Source: Geobacter sp. (lineage in GTDB: Bacteria > Desulfobacterota > Desulfuromonadia > Geobacterales > Pseudopelobacteraceae). From it: a stretch of 64,000 nucleotides of DNA. Position numbers and translations under genes: made by a program. The stretch covers positions 248,001 to 312,000 of the forward strand of contig PJFB01000003.1 in NCBI GenBank assembly GCA_003574895.1, read 5' to 3'. Shown piece by piece: positions 38,697-46,072 of the stretch (position 1 is the first letter of the stretch; every line of letters starts with the position of its first letter). The notes beneath the pieces are model-generated. The model saw only the letters and a program-made list of their open reading frames with translations. It was not told where the DNA came from and did not search any database.

Positions 38697-39527
38697 TTGC
38701 GTATCGTGTCCATTTCTGACATCCACGGTGAACTTGAGGCGTTTGATGTTTTTGTTGACCAATTGCCAAAGCTGAATTTTGATGTGGTTCTCATTGCAGG
38801 AGATTTAGGAGGACGAAAAGAGGCAATAACTATTCTTCGGAAACTCGCAGCTTTTTGCAAACCTATTTATTATGTGATGGGCAACTGGGACAGTTTTTCC
38901 TACGAGGAGTGCCTTCATAAACAGGCCACCCACATTCATCTGAAACATCAAAGGATTGGCGAGTGGATATTTTTGGGTTATAGCGGAAGCGCGGCGAATG
39001 GATACAAAGGCCATCCAACCCTCAATGATTCTTATGCCACCTACCAAAGCAACCGCCGTCACAATAAGCGAAAATTCGGCACCTATGAGTCTTACTGTAA
39101 GGCCCTAATTTTAGAGGAATTGAGCACCTATATTTCAATTCATCAAATTGATGTCGAAGACCTTGTGTTGGTAACTCACGATCGACTTTATGCCCCGTCT
39201 TTCTTCCCTCTACTCTACGTGTTTGGACACCGCCACCAACCGAAGCACACAACCTACAAGGGAGTTCACTTAGTCAATACCTCTGCCATCTCGATGAATT
39301 CACTTTTTTCACGTATCCCACCTGATGCTCCTGGTAATTTTTGTTTGATTGAATTGGAAGGGTTGAATTGTCACGTGGAATTCCACAAGATACCCAGCCC
39401 TTATGCGCGACGGCAAGACCAAAGGTATCCCGGTGTTTATCACTTGATTTCATCAAAGACGGGAAAGGACACTGGTGTAATATTTGAAGACGATCCAACC
39501 AGGCCCTTAGACGCCGACCGGGGCTGA
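38697..39527 (+). CDS. Calcineurin-like metallophosphoesterase
   Basis: 276 residues with the metal motifs of the family: SDIHGE at the N terminus, IAGDLGG, VMGNWDS, VTHDR and FGHRHQP. The start is TTG 38697; AGGAG lies seven bases upstream, and no ATG gives the SDIHG motif. Substrate unknown: such proteins include nucleotide, protein and RNA 2',3'-cyclic phosphodiesterases. The gene is AT-rich compared with the housekeeping genes, suggesting horizontal origin, and is followed by a small membrane protein and a toxin-antitoxin pair. Confidence 0.88.
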   Translation: MRIVSISDIHGELEAFDVFVDQLPKLNFDVVLIAGDLGGRKEAITILRKLAAFCKPIYYVMGNWDSFSYEECLHKQATHIHLKHQRIGEWIFLGYSGSAANGYKGHPTLNDSYATYQSNRRHNKRKFGTYESYCKALILEELSTYISIHQIDVEDLVLVTHDRLYAPSFFPLLYVFGHRHQPKHTTYKGVHLVNTSAISMNSLFSRIPPDAPGNFCLIELEGLNCHVEFHKIPSPYARRQDQRYPGVYHLISSKTGKDTGVIFEDDPTRPLDADRG

Positions 39528-39578
39528 GAGACGCCCCAGTGCGGGTCAAGGCCCGCCCCGTTGGACGGAAAGAAGAAT

Positions 39579-39890
39579 ATGAATGATTCAAATGCGTTGA
39601 TAATGCTTGCAGCAATAACAGTATTAACCGTTTTCATCCTCTGCAAAGGATATCCCTCGTTCAGCCCCAAAAGTGGACACAGAAAAATTTACATCCGAAT
39701 GATAATCGGCGGGATATTCGGAGGAGTGTCTTTCTTCTCAGTGAGCTATCTGTGGGCTTGGCTCAACAATAATATCAATCCAGTTTCGGGGCTGGGAATG
39801 ATGGTAATCGGAGCTTTTGGAATTGTTGTGGGAGCGCTGCTTGGAGCGATAAACACACAGAAAAATAATTCGAAAAATGTGCAGAATTGA
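39579..39890 (+). CDS. Small membrane protein, unknown function
   Basis: 103 residues with three hydrophobic segments (about 7-25, 44-63 and 71-92) and a polar Asn/Lys-rich C terminus. ATG 39579 is taken because GGAAAGAAG lies just before it; the frame is open 18 bases further up. No family recognised. It is 51 bases after the phosphoesterase on the same strand and ends 24 bases before the convergent toxin gene. Confidence 0.65.
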   Translation: MNDSNALIMLAAITVLTVFILCKGYPSFSPKSGHRKIYIRMIIGGIFGGVSFFSVSYLWAWLNNNINPVSGLGMMVIGAFGIVVGALLGAINTQKNNSKNVQN

Positions 39891-39914
39891 AGAAAAACAG
39901 ACAAATGTTGAAGA

Positions 39915-40190
39915 TCAATAATGATACCGTGCCTGAAGAAAATCGATTCTGTAATCACGAACAAGATAGACAATTCTATGCTCTTGTGTGAGGCGTCTCG
40001 ACCAAGTTCCTGATGAAAGGTATTTGAGCGGTTCGGGCTTGCCGATGCCAGTAAAGGGATCGCGCATGATTGCTTCTATCAAATCAAAAGCCCGCAACGC
40101 GACTTTTCGGTCAGTCTCCACCCAATGACGCAAGTCTTCACGGAACTCTGGTTGAAAAACAGCGTCCCGTTGTTTAGTCTTCAAGACCAA
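39915..40190 (-). CDS. yoeB: Toxin YoeB/Txe family (mRNA interferase)
   Basis: 91 residues, RelE-fold: FQPEFREDLRHWVETDRKVALRAFDLI at the start, PEPLKYLSSGTWSRRLTQEHRIVY in the middle (Glu and Arg of the active region), and the diagnostic C-terminal ARYHY with the catalytic His. YoeB cuts mRNA in the ribosomal A site. It overlaps the antitoxin gene by 17 bases. Confidence 0.92.
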   Translation of the reverse strand: MVLKTKQRDAVFQPEFREDLRHWVETDRKVALRAFDLIEAIMRDPFTGIGKPEPLKYLSSGTWSRRLTQEHRIVYLVRDYRIDFLQARYHY

Positions 40191-40452
40191 CCTCGGAACG
40201 AAGCGATTTCACTGAAGATGCTGTGCCACCCCCCTTCAGGGCACGTTCCAGCGCAGAAAGAAGCCTTTCGGCATTTTTGGGGGAACGCATCAAGTAAGAG
40301 CTTTCCACCAAACTTTGTAGTTCATCAGCAGCAATCATAGCTACATTGCTTCCATTGCGGCGACGTATGAGAACAATCTCTCGATTTTCTATTACCTCGT
40401 CACAGAGTCCAGCGAAATTAGCTCTAGCATTGGTATAGGTTGTTTGTAGCAT
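40174..40452 (-). CDS. yefM: Antitoxin YefM/Phd family
   Basis: 92 residues. N-terminal Phd/YefM DNA-binding fold: TTYTNARANFAGLCDEVIENREIVLIRRRNGSNVAMI, then a helical part and a flexible acidic C terminus (SLRSEVGLED) that should wrap the toxin. Co-transcribed with and overlapping yoeB. The palindrome at 40471-40489 is its probable operator. Confidence 0.92.
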   Translation of the reverse strand: MLQTTYTNARANFAGLCDEVIENREIVLIRRRNGSNVAMIAADELQSLVESSYLMRSPKNAERLLSALERALKGGGTASSVKSLRSEVGLED

Positions 40453-40470
40453 ATCTGTGCCCCCTTTATA

Positions 40471-40489
40471 TGTACAGTATTACTGTACA
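40471..40489. promoter_or_regulatory. YefM-YoeB operator palindrome
   Basis: TGTACAG-TATTA-CTGTACA, a perfect palindrome 19-37 bases before the antitoxin ATG. The TGTACA core is the motif bound by E. coli YefM, so autoregulation is likely. Confidence 0.8.
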
Positions 40490-40571
40490 GCAAGATCTAC
40501 TTTCAGTCAAGAAGTCAAATACTAATGACGAATATCCAATCGGGTAACCATTGCCAAGGGAGGAGCACCTT

Positions 40572-41579
40572 ATGAAAGCGATAAAACTTAAAGGGTCCGG
40601 TGGGCTCGAACGACTGACGCTGGTCGAAATGGACGAGCCGGGTACGCCGCAGAAGGGTGAAATTCTGGTGCGGCTACATGCCAGTTCTCTGAACTACCAT
40701 GATTATCTGGTTGCACTTGGCAAGATTCCCACCGCAGACGGACTCATTCCGTTGTCCGATGGAGCTGGAATCGTCGAAAGCATCGGCGAGGGTGTCAGCG
40801 AGTTTGCCGTGGGCGATCACGTCGTCTCCTGTTTTTTCCCCGACTGGCAAAACGGCGAAGCCAAGTCATCCGTAATTGCCACGGTACCCGGTGACAGATT
40901 GGACGGTTATGCCCGGGAGAGAGTAGTGCGACCGGCACATTGGTTCACCCACGCGCCTAAGAATTGCAGCCATACCGAAGCGGCCACGTTAACCACCGCC
41001 GGTCTTACGGCGTGGCGCACGCTTGTTAATGATGGCCACTTGAAAGCCGGCGAGACGGTATTGATGTTGGGTACGGGCGGGGTGTCGATCTTCGCTCTCC
41101 AATTTGCAAAAATGATGGGTGCCGTGACGATTGTCACTTCGTCATCTGATGAAAAACTGGCACGCGCCCGTGCTCTTGGCGCCGACCATACGATCAACTA
41201 CAAACAATATCCAAACTGGGCAGACCAGGTTTTGAGCCTGACCAACGGGCGTGGTGTTGATCATGTCATCGAGGTGGGCGGGCCGGACACTCTGCCACAA
41301 TCGATCAACGCCTGCCGCATCGGCGGGCATATCGCGTTCATCGGTGTATTGACGGGTTTCGCCGGTCCGGTTCCGACTGTGGCGCTGTTGACTCGGCAAG
41401 CGAGGCTTCAGGGTGTACAAGTGGGAAACCGCCAGCAACAGATTGAGATGATACGCGCATTGGATGCCAATACCATGAAGCCGGTTATCGATAAGACCTT
41501 TCCTCTGCAAGACTTGATGGAGGCGTTTCGTTACGAGGGGAGTGGTGCGCACTTCGGCAAAATCTGCATGGAAATCTGA
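40572..41579 (+). CDS. Zinc-independent MDR oxidoreductase (quinone-oxidoreductase-like)
   Basis: 335 residues with the two-domain MDR fold: GroES-like N-terminal part and a nucleotide-binding domain with LMLGTGGVSIFALQFAK. The usual catalytic-zinc ligands are replaced (SLNYHDYL and SDGAGIVESIG in place of Cys and His), so a zinc-free NADPH-dependent reduction of quinones or enones is likelier than alcohol dehydrogenase activity. ATG 40572 is chosen because GGAGGAG sits seven bases before it. Neighbours give no pathway. Confidence 0.85.
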   Translation: MKAIKLKGSGGLERLTLVEMDEPGTPQKGEILVRLHASSLNYHDYLVALGKIPTADGLIPLSDGAGIVESIGEGVSEFAVGDHVVSCFFPDWQNGEAKSSVIATVPGDRLDGYARERVVRPAHWFTHAPKNCSHTEAATLTTAGLTAWRTLVNDGHLKAGETVLMLGTGGVSIFALQFAKMMGAVTIVTSSSDEKLARARALGADHTINYKQYPNWADQVLSLTNGRGVDHVIEVGGPDTLPQSINACRIGGHIAFIGVLTGFAGPVPTVALLTRQARLQGVQVGNRQQQIEMIRALDANTMKPVIDKTFPLQDLMEAFRYEGSGAHFGKICMEI

Positions 41580-41615
41580 ATCGATACGAGCGCCTCTTAC
41601 ACGTTAGGTGAGCCA

Positions 41616-42149
41616 ATGCATACCTACATTGCCCTGTTTCGCGGGATCAACGTCGGCGGCAGGAATGTGCTGCCGATGAAAGAACTCGTTGCCATCATGG
41701 AGGAGCTTGGAGCACAAGCGGTGAAGACCTTGCTGCAAAGCGGCAATGCGGTCTTCAGCCTTGCGGCGGCCGATCCAAGCCACTTCTCCCGACAACTGGC
41801 CAAGGCAATCGGCGTTCGCCGCGGCTTCGAGCCCGTCATCCTTGTCCTCGGTAGAGAGATGCTGGAGAAGGCGCTGGCCGAAAATCCCTTCCCCGAGGCC
41901 GAAGCAGAACCGAGTACGCTGCATCTCGGCTTTCTCGCCACCCGTCCCGTTTCTCCCGATCTGGCAAAACTATCCGCCCTACGGCGGGAGAGCGAGCGCT
42001 TCCACCTGGGTGACGGCGTGTTTTATCTGTATGCCCCCGAAGGGGTCGGCCGGTCTAAGTTGGCGGCCGGCGCCGAGAAGTTTCTCGGGGTGCCGATGAC
42101 CGACCGTAACTGGCGTACTGTCCGCCAGCTCCTGGATCTCGCCGGGTAG
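41616..42149 (+). CDS. DUF1697 family protein
   Basis: 177 residues starting MHTYIALFRGINVGGRNVLPMKEL, the hallmark of DUF1697; LLQSGNAVFSL and RNWRTVRQLLDLAG at the end also fit. Function unknown in the family. The gene sits 36 bases after the oxidoreductase; GTTAGGT occurs 7 bases before the ATG, which is discussed in the findings. Confidence 0.88.
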   Translation: MHTYIALFRGINVGGRNVLPMKELVAIMEELGAQAVKTLLQSGNAVFSLAAADPSHFSRQLAKAIGVRRGFEPVILVLGREMLEKALAENPFPEAEAEPSTLHLGFLATRPVSPDLAKLSALRRESERFHLGDGVFYLYAPEGVGRSKLAAGAEKFLGVPMTDRNWRTVRQLLDLAG

Positions 42150-42214
42150 CGTGGCCGCTGGTGAACCAGCCGATTAAGCTTGTGACGTTGAAAATCAGCA
42201 ATGGAGGCAAAAGA

Positions 42215-43090
42215 ATGCCAGTAGTTATTTCTGATATTTACACTGTTTATGCATTCCAGGAACTATTTCGTCACATGCCTGATAACTTTGATGCGACCGC
42301 ATTCAAGCAGGTACACCACTTGGTGGAGAACTTGATAATTTGTGAGCAAATAAAAGTCGATAAGAATGGCATCGAATATTATGGTCTTAATAAATTATGC
42401 AATCAATTTGAAGATGTCTTCGACTTTTTTGAAAGTCAATTGCTATATCCTTCATACAGTTATAGCCTGCAGCAATGGCAACTGCCAGAAGGTGGTGACA
42501 TTGCTAAAAGAGGAGAACATTATATCAAAATAGCTGAAAAACTTAATTGTTACTTCTCACCGCATCCGACAAGGTACGAAGTCATAGGCAAGAATGTCAG
42601 ATCGATTCTCAACTGCTCTGCAAAAGAAATAATAAATAGTTTTGATAACCAAATATTATCTTCAGATAGTGGCAACATCGCTAATATCGATATAACCGTG
42701 CCACCTTTAGTTGAGCATGTTTTTTATTTTGCAAGAAAGAATGGCCTTCCTATTATTACAGCTATCAATGAAATCAGAAGATCGAAGAACGCCATAAAGT
42801 TCAGAGAATATTGTAACTCATTGGACCTTGAGTTAAGAGAGCTTACTCCTCGAAAAAAAGCTATTATTTATAATAAACTTTTTAAAGACATCAACAAAGT
42901 ATGTTTAGAGTGGGCTGAAGATTTAGATAATGGGGTCAAGTATAAAAAGAGAAACATTAACCTAGTTAAAATACCATTATTTGGTAAATTGTTTGAGGTT
43001 GCGGGTATCAAAGAGATCGCCGTAAATGATCCGATACTATTCAACACGGATACCCACCTATTTTTTCTTAATGATTTGTATCGACCGTGA
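42215..43090 (+). CDS. AT-rich orphan protein
   Basis: 291 residues, no family recognised. The sequence is mixed and soluble, without signal peptide or membrane segments, rich in Asn, Ile, Lys and Tyr. GGAGG lies seven bases before ATG 42215, favoured over an upstream ATG at 42161 without such a site. Base composition is far more AT-rich than the flanking genes, a mark of recent transfer. A possible role in phage defence or as a cassette passenger is only a guess from the setting. Confidence 0.6.
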   Translation: MPVVISDIYTVYAFQELFRHMPDNFDATAFKQVHHLVENLIICEQIKVDKNGIEYYGLNKLCNQFEDVFDFFESQLLYPSYSYSLQQWQLPEGGDIAKRGEHYIKIAEKLNCYFSPHPTRYEVIGKNVRSILNCSAKEIINSFDNQILSSDSGNIANIDITVPPLVEHVFYFARKNGLPIITAINEIRRSKNAIKFREYCNSLDLELRELTPRKKAIIYNKLFKDINKVCLEWAEDLDNGVKYKKRNINLVKIPLFGKLFEVAGIKEIAVNDPILFNTDTHLFFLNDLYRP

Positions 43091-43327
43091 TTCCAGCTTG
43101 CAACGACACGCGGTCGTCGCTACGCTCCGGTGCGCTTTGTGACGTCGGTCGAAATAATTATTAAAGCACGCGCTGGGGGCAAAAAAACTACTTAATCTAA
43201 ACTCTCTTGGCCGATCGGCCGGAGATCACCCTTTTGTTGTCCTGCCAGGTTTGGCATATGGTTAAAAGTTTACGCCGGCAACCATGTAATTAATGGGCAC
43301 TTGCTTTGACGGCTGCATTTAATTAAC

Positions 43328-45235
43328 ATGACAGCCATGTTTATGGAAAAGGCACATAATTTATGGCTGACGGTTGTTACGGGTCTTTTCCTGTTTTCCC
43401 TCCTTCTCTGCGCGCCCTTTGCATCCACGGCGGCCTCCCCTCCCCTCATCCTCCACGCAACTACCGCATCATATCCGCTGGCCGGTCATCTCGACATCCT
43501 GGAAGACAAAACAGGGCAATTGACGATCACGGAGGTGAGCGCTCCTGCCTCGGCCGCGCTGTTCAGGCCCGATCCGCGGCTGGTTCCGCACTTCGGCTAT
43601 ACCTCACAGGTCTACTGGGTCAGGTTTACCATCGACAATGAGGCGGCCACGGAAAATCGGTGGCTGCTGGAGCTGAATTTCCCGCTCGCGAATTACCTCG
43701 ATTTTTACGCCCCGGCCGCAGGTGGCGGATTTGAACGGATGCAGGCCGGCGCCATGCGGCCCATGAGCATCCGGAAGTTTCAGCACCGCAATCCCGTCTT
43801 CCCCGTTTCCATTGGCGGTACCGGCAAGACCTTCTACCTGCGGATTGAGGCCAACGGGCGGCTATTGTTGCCGTTAACGCTTTGGACTCCCGAGGCGTTT
43901 GCGCAGATGGACAGCCGCAGGAGCCTGGTGCATGGCTGCTATTTCGGGGCCATGATGGTGATGTTCGTCTATAACCTGTTTGTTTTTCTCTCCCTGCGCG
44001 ACAGGAACTATCTGTTCTATATCCTCGATATCTTTTGTTTCGCCCTGTTCGTTTTCTTCTCCAATGGTTTTCTGATCGAGTTCGTCAGCGGCAACAGGCC
44101 GGTGATCAACACGTATGCTCCTTTGAATACCGCACTGGCGCTTCTGGCCGGGTTGCTATTCAGCCGGAACTTTCTGGATACCGCCCGCAATGCCCCCCTC
44201 ATTGACCGCATCTTCAAAATCTTACTGTGTGTGGCGGTCCTGTTCATCCCCGCTTTTTTTGTCGTTCCCCCGGATATCTGGAAACGCGTCATAGGCACTG
44301 CTGCGGGCATTGCATCCATCTTTGGCCTGACTGCCGGGGTGGTATGTTTCCGCAGAGGGTATCATCCGGCCCGTTATTATGTGGCAGCCCGCAGCTTTCG
44401 TGTGCTGGGCATAAGTTCTTTTGTATTTGCAGCAAACAATCTGCTTCCCACGAGCCTGCTGACCAACTTCGGCCTGCAGATCGGCTCGATTCTTGAGGTG
44501 ATGCTCACCTCTTTTGCCCTGGCCGACCGTATCACGATCATGCGGCGGGAAAAGGAGGCAGAGATGCTCGAACGAAACAGGCTCGAGCATGAAATTGTCA
44601 ATATCAGTGAGGATGAACGGAGACGCATCAGCCACGATCTGCACGATGGCTTGTGTCAGCAATTGACGGCTGCGCGGCTGCGCTTCTCCGTGCTCAAGCG
44701 GAAGCAGGCGGCAGCGGGCGGGGCCGAGCCCGAACTGACCAGGATAGCAACGCTGCTGGATGACGCGGTGAATCATGCCTATAGCCTGTCCCGCGGGCTC
44801 TGGCCGGTTGAGCTTGACCCGGTCGGCGCCATTCCCTCGCTGCAGGAACTGGCGCGCCGGTTGTCGGAGTCGAGCGGCATCCCGATCGAGTTCAGCCGGC
44901 AACAGCGCTGTGAAAACTGCACCAGCAGGCATATCATTCAGTTGCACAGGATCGCCCAGGAGGCTCTTACCAATGCGCTCAAGCATGCCCAGGCCGGTAT
45001 GATACAGGTGGGCTTTGATTGCTGCGGCAACGGCATCGTCTTGGAGGTGCGCGATAACGGGGTCGGGCGGAGCGCTGAAGCACAATCTCCGGGTGGCCTC
45101 GGTACCGGGATCATGCAGCATCGGGCACGGATAATCGACGGCGATCTGCAGATTTTCGATGGCGAAAGCGGCGGCACCGCTGTTGTCTGCCGGGTTGCCT
45201 GCGACGTGATAAAGGAGCAACACCATGACGAGTGA
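43328..45235 (+). CDS. 7TMR-DISM sensor histidine kinase (NarX-type core)
   Basis: 635 residues: signal peptide (to about 36), an extracytoplasmic 7TMR-DISMED2-like beta domain (about 40-185; GYTSQVYWVRFTIDN, WLLELNFPLANYLDFY), seven membrane helices (about 195-400), then HisKA_3 with ERRRISHDLHDGLCQQL (phospho-acceptor His) and HATPase with RIAQEALTNALKHA and VRDNGVGR. It overlaps its response regulator gene by 11 bases. Signals sensed by DISM kinases are often carbohydrates or other small molecules; here unknown. No good ribosome-binding site before ATG 43328, so translation may start a few codons later. Confidence 0.92.
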   Translation: MTAMFMEKAHNLWLTVVTGLFLFSLLLCAPFASTAASPPLILHATTASYPLAGHLDILEDKTGQLTITEVSAPASAALFRPDPRLVPHFGYTSQVYWVRFTIDNEAATENRWLLELNFPLANYLDFYAPAAGGGFERMQAGAMRPMSIRKFQHRNPVFPVSIGGTGKTFYLRIEANGRLLLPLTLWTPEAFAQMDSRRSLVHGCYFGAMMVMFVYNLFVFLSLRDRNYLFYILDIFCFALFVFFSNGFLIEFVSGNRPVINTYAPLNTALALLAGLLFSRNFLDTARNAPLIDRIFKILLCVAVLFIPAFFVVPPDIWKRVIGTAAGIASIFGLTAGVVCFRRGYHPARYYVAARSFRVLGISSFVFAANNLLPTSLLTNFGLQIGSILEVMLTSFALADRITIMRREKEAEMLERNRLEHEIVNISEDERRRISHDLHDGLCQQLTAARLRFSVLKRKQAAAGGAEPELTRIATLLDDAVNHAYSLSRGLWPVELDPVGAIPSLQELARRLSESSGIPIEFSRQQRCENCTSRHIIQLHRIAQEALTNALKHAQAGMIQVGFDCCGNGIVLEVRDNGVGRSAEAQSPGGLGTGIMQHRARIIDGDLQIFDGESGGTAVVCRVACDVIKEQHHDE

Positions 45236-45863
45236 CAAAGGAAGCTGTGCCGGAATTATGCTGATCGACGATCATCCCGCTGTCAGGCAGGGGGTGACCC
45301 TGGTGCTGGAGGAAGAAGGGTATCGGATCTGCGGCGAGGCGGACAGTTGCGCTACGGTGCGCTCTTTCCTGGAAAAGAACACGCCTGACCTGGCGCTGCT
45401 GGATATAACGCTTGGCCAGGAGAGCGGCCTGACCCTGATCCCGGCTATCCGGCAACAGGGTGTGGCAACGCTGGTCTATTCCATGCACGAAGATCCGGAC
45501 AGCATCGAACGCGCCTTCACTGCCGGGGCACTGGGCTATGTTGCCAAGCGCGAGTCGACGGATGTGCTGCTGGATGCGGTGGCTGCTGTCCTGGATGGAA
45601 GGCGTTACGTCAGTCCCTGCTCTGCCCAGAGTCTTGCCAGCCGCGTGCTGACAGGTGCGGAAACGGAACATGCCGCTGTGCTGAGCGAACGTGAGCAACA
45701 GGTCCTGCAACGACTCGGCAATGGCGAAGCAACCGGCGATATCGCCGCCGTGTTCGGCATCAGCGTGCGCACTGTTGAGACCTATTACAGCCGGATTATT
45801 GAAAAACTGAAGCTTGACGGCATGAAGGCGTTGCGCCGTTATGCCGTCACGTTCAGGCCATAA
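45225..45863 (+). CDS. LuxR/NarL-type response regulator
   Basis: 212 residues: receiver (DDH near the start, Asp in LALLDITLGQESG, Lys in GYVAKRES) and a LuxR helix-turn-helix (LSEREQQVLQRLGNGEATGDIAAVFGISVRTVETYYSRI). It is the partner of the DISM kinase it overlaps. The gene directly downstream, a large secreted protein 209 bp away, is a candidate target. Confidence 0.94.
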   Translation: MTSDKGSCAGIMLIDDHPAVRQGVTLVLEEEGYRICGEADSCATVRSFLEKNTPDLALLDITLGQESGLTLIPAIRQQGVATLVYSMHEDPDSIERAFTAGALGYVAKRESTDVLLDAVAAVLDGRRYVSPCSAQSLASRVLTGAETEHAAVLSEREQQVLQRLGNGEATGDIAAVFGISVRTVETYYSRIIEKLKLDGMKALRRYAVTFRP

Positions 45864-46072
45864 CGCTAGCGTGTCGCCTTCTACCCAAGACCTCCCGCTC
45901 TCCTCTTATCCCTGTCCGTAAAATCCCCTACACAGCCCCTACATAAAAACCACCCAAGCCACGACAGACAAGCCGGGCCGGAAAGGTGTATCTATATATA
46001 CGCATCTTTTTCGCTCAAGATCTTGAAATAGAAGATGAAACTGGGTGACATCAACAGCGGAGGGCTCCGTTT

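Noticed and set aside
38444-38719. 91-codon open frame before the phosphoesterase
   Set aside because: GTG start without ribosome-binding site, no family, and it overlaps the start of the clearly supported phosphoesterase gene.
43091-43327. c-di-GMP (GEMM) riboswitch or attC site before the DISM kinase
   Set aside because: GGGGGCAAA and a GC-rich imperfect repeat drew attention, but the conserved aptamer segments and the paired attC cores are missing.
44222-45238. 338-codon minus-strand open frame
   Set aside because: Shadow of the DISM kinase HisKA_3/HATPase region.
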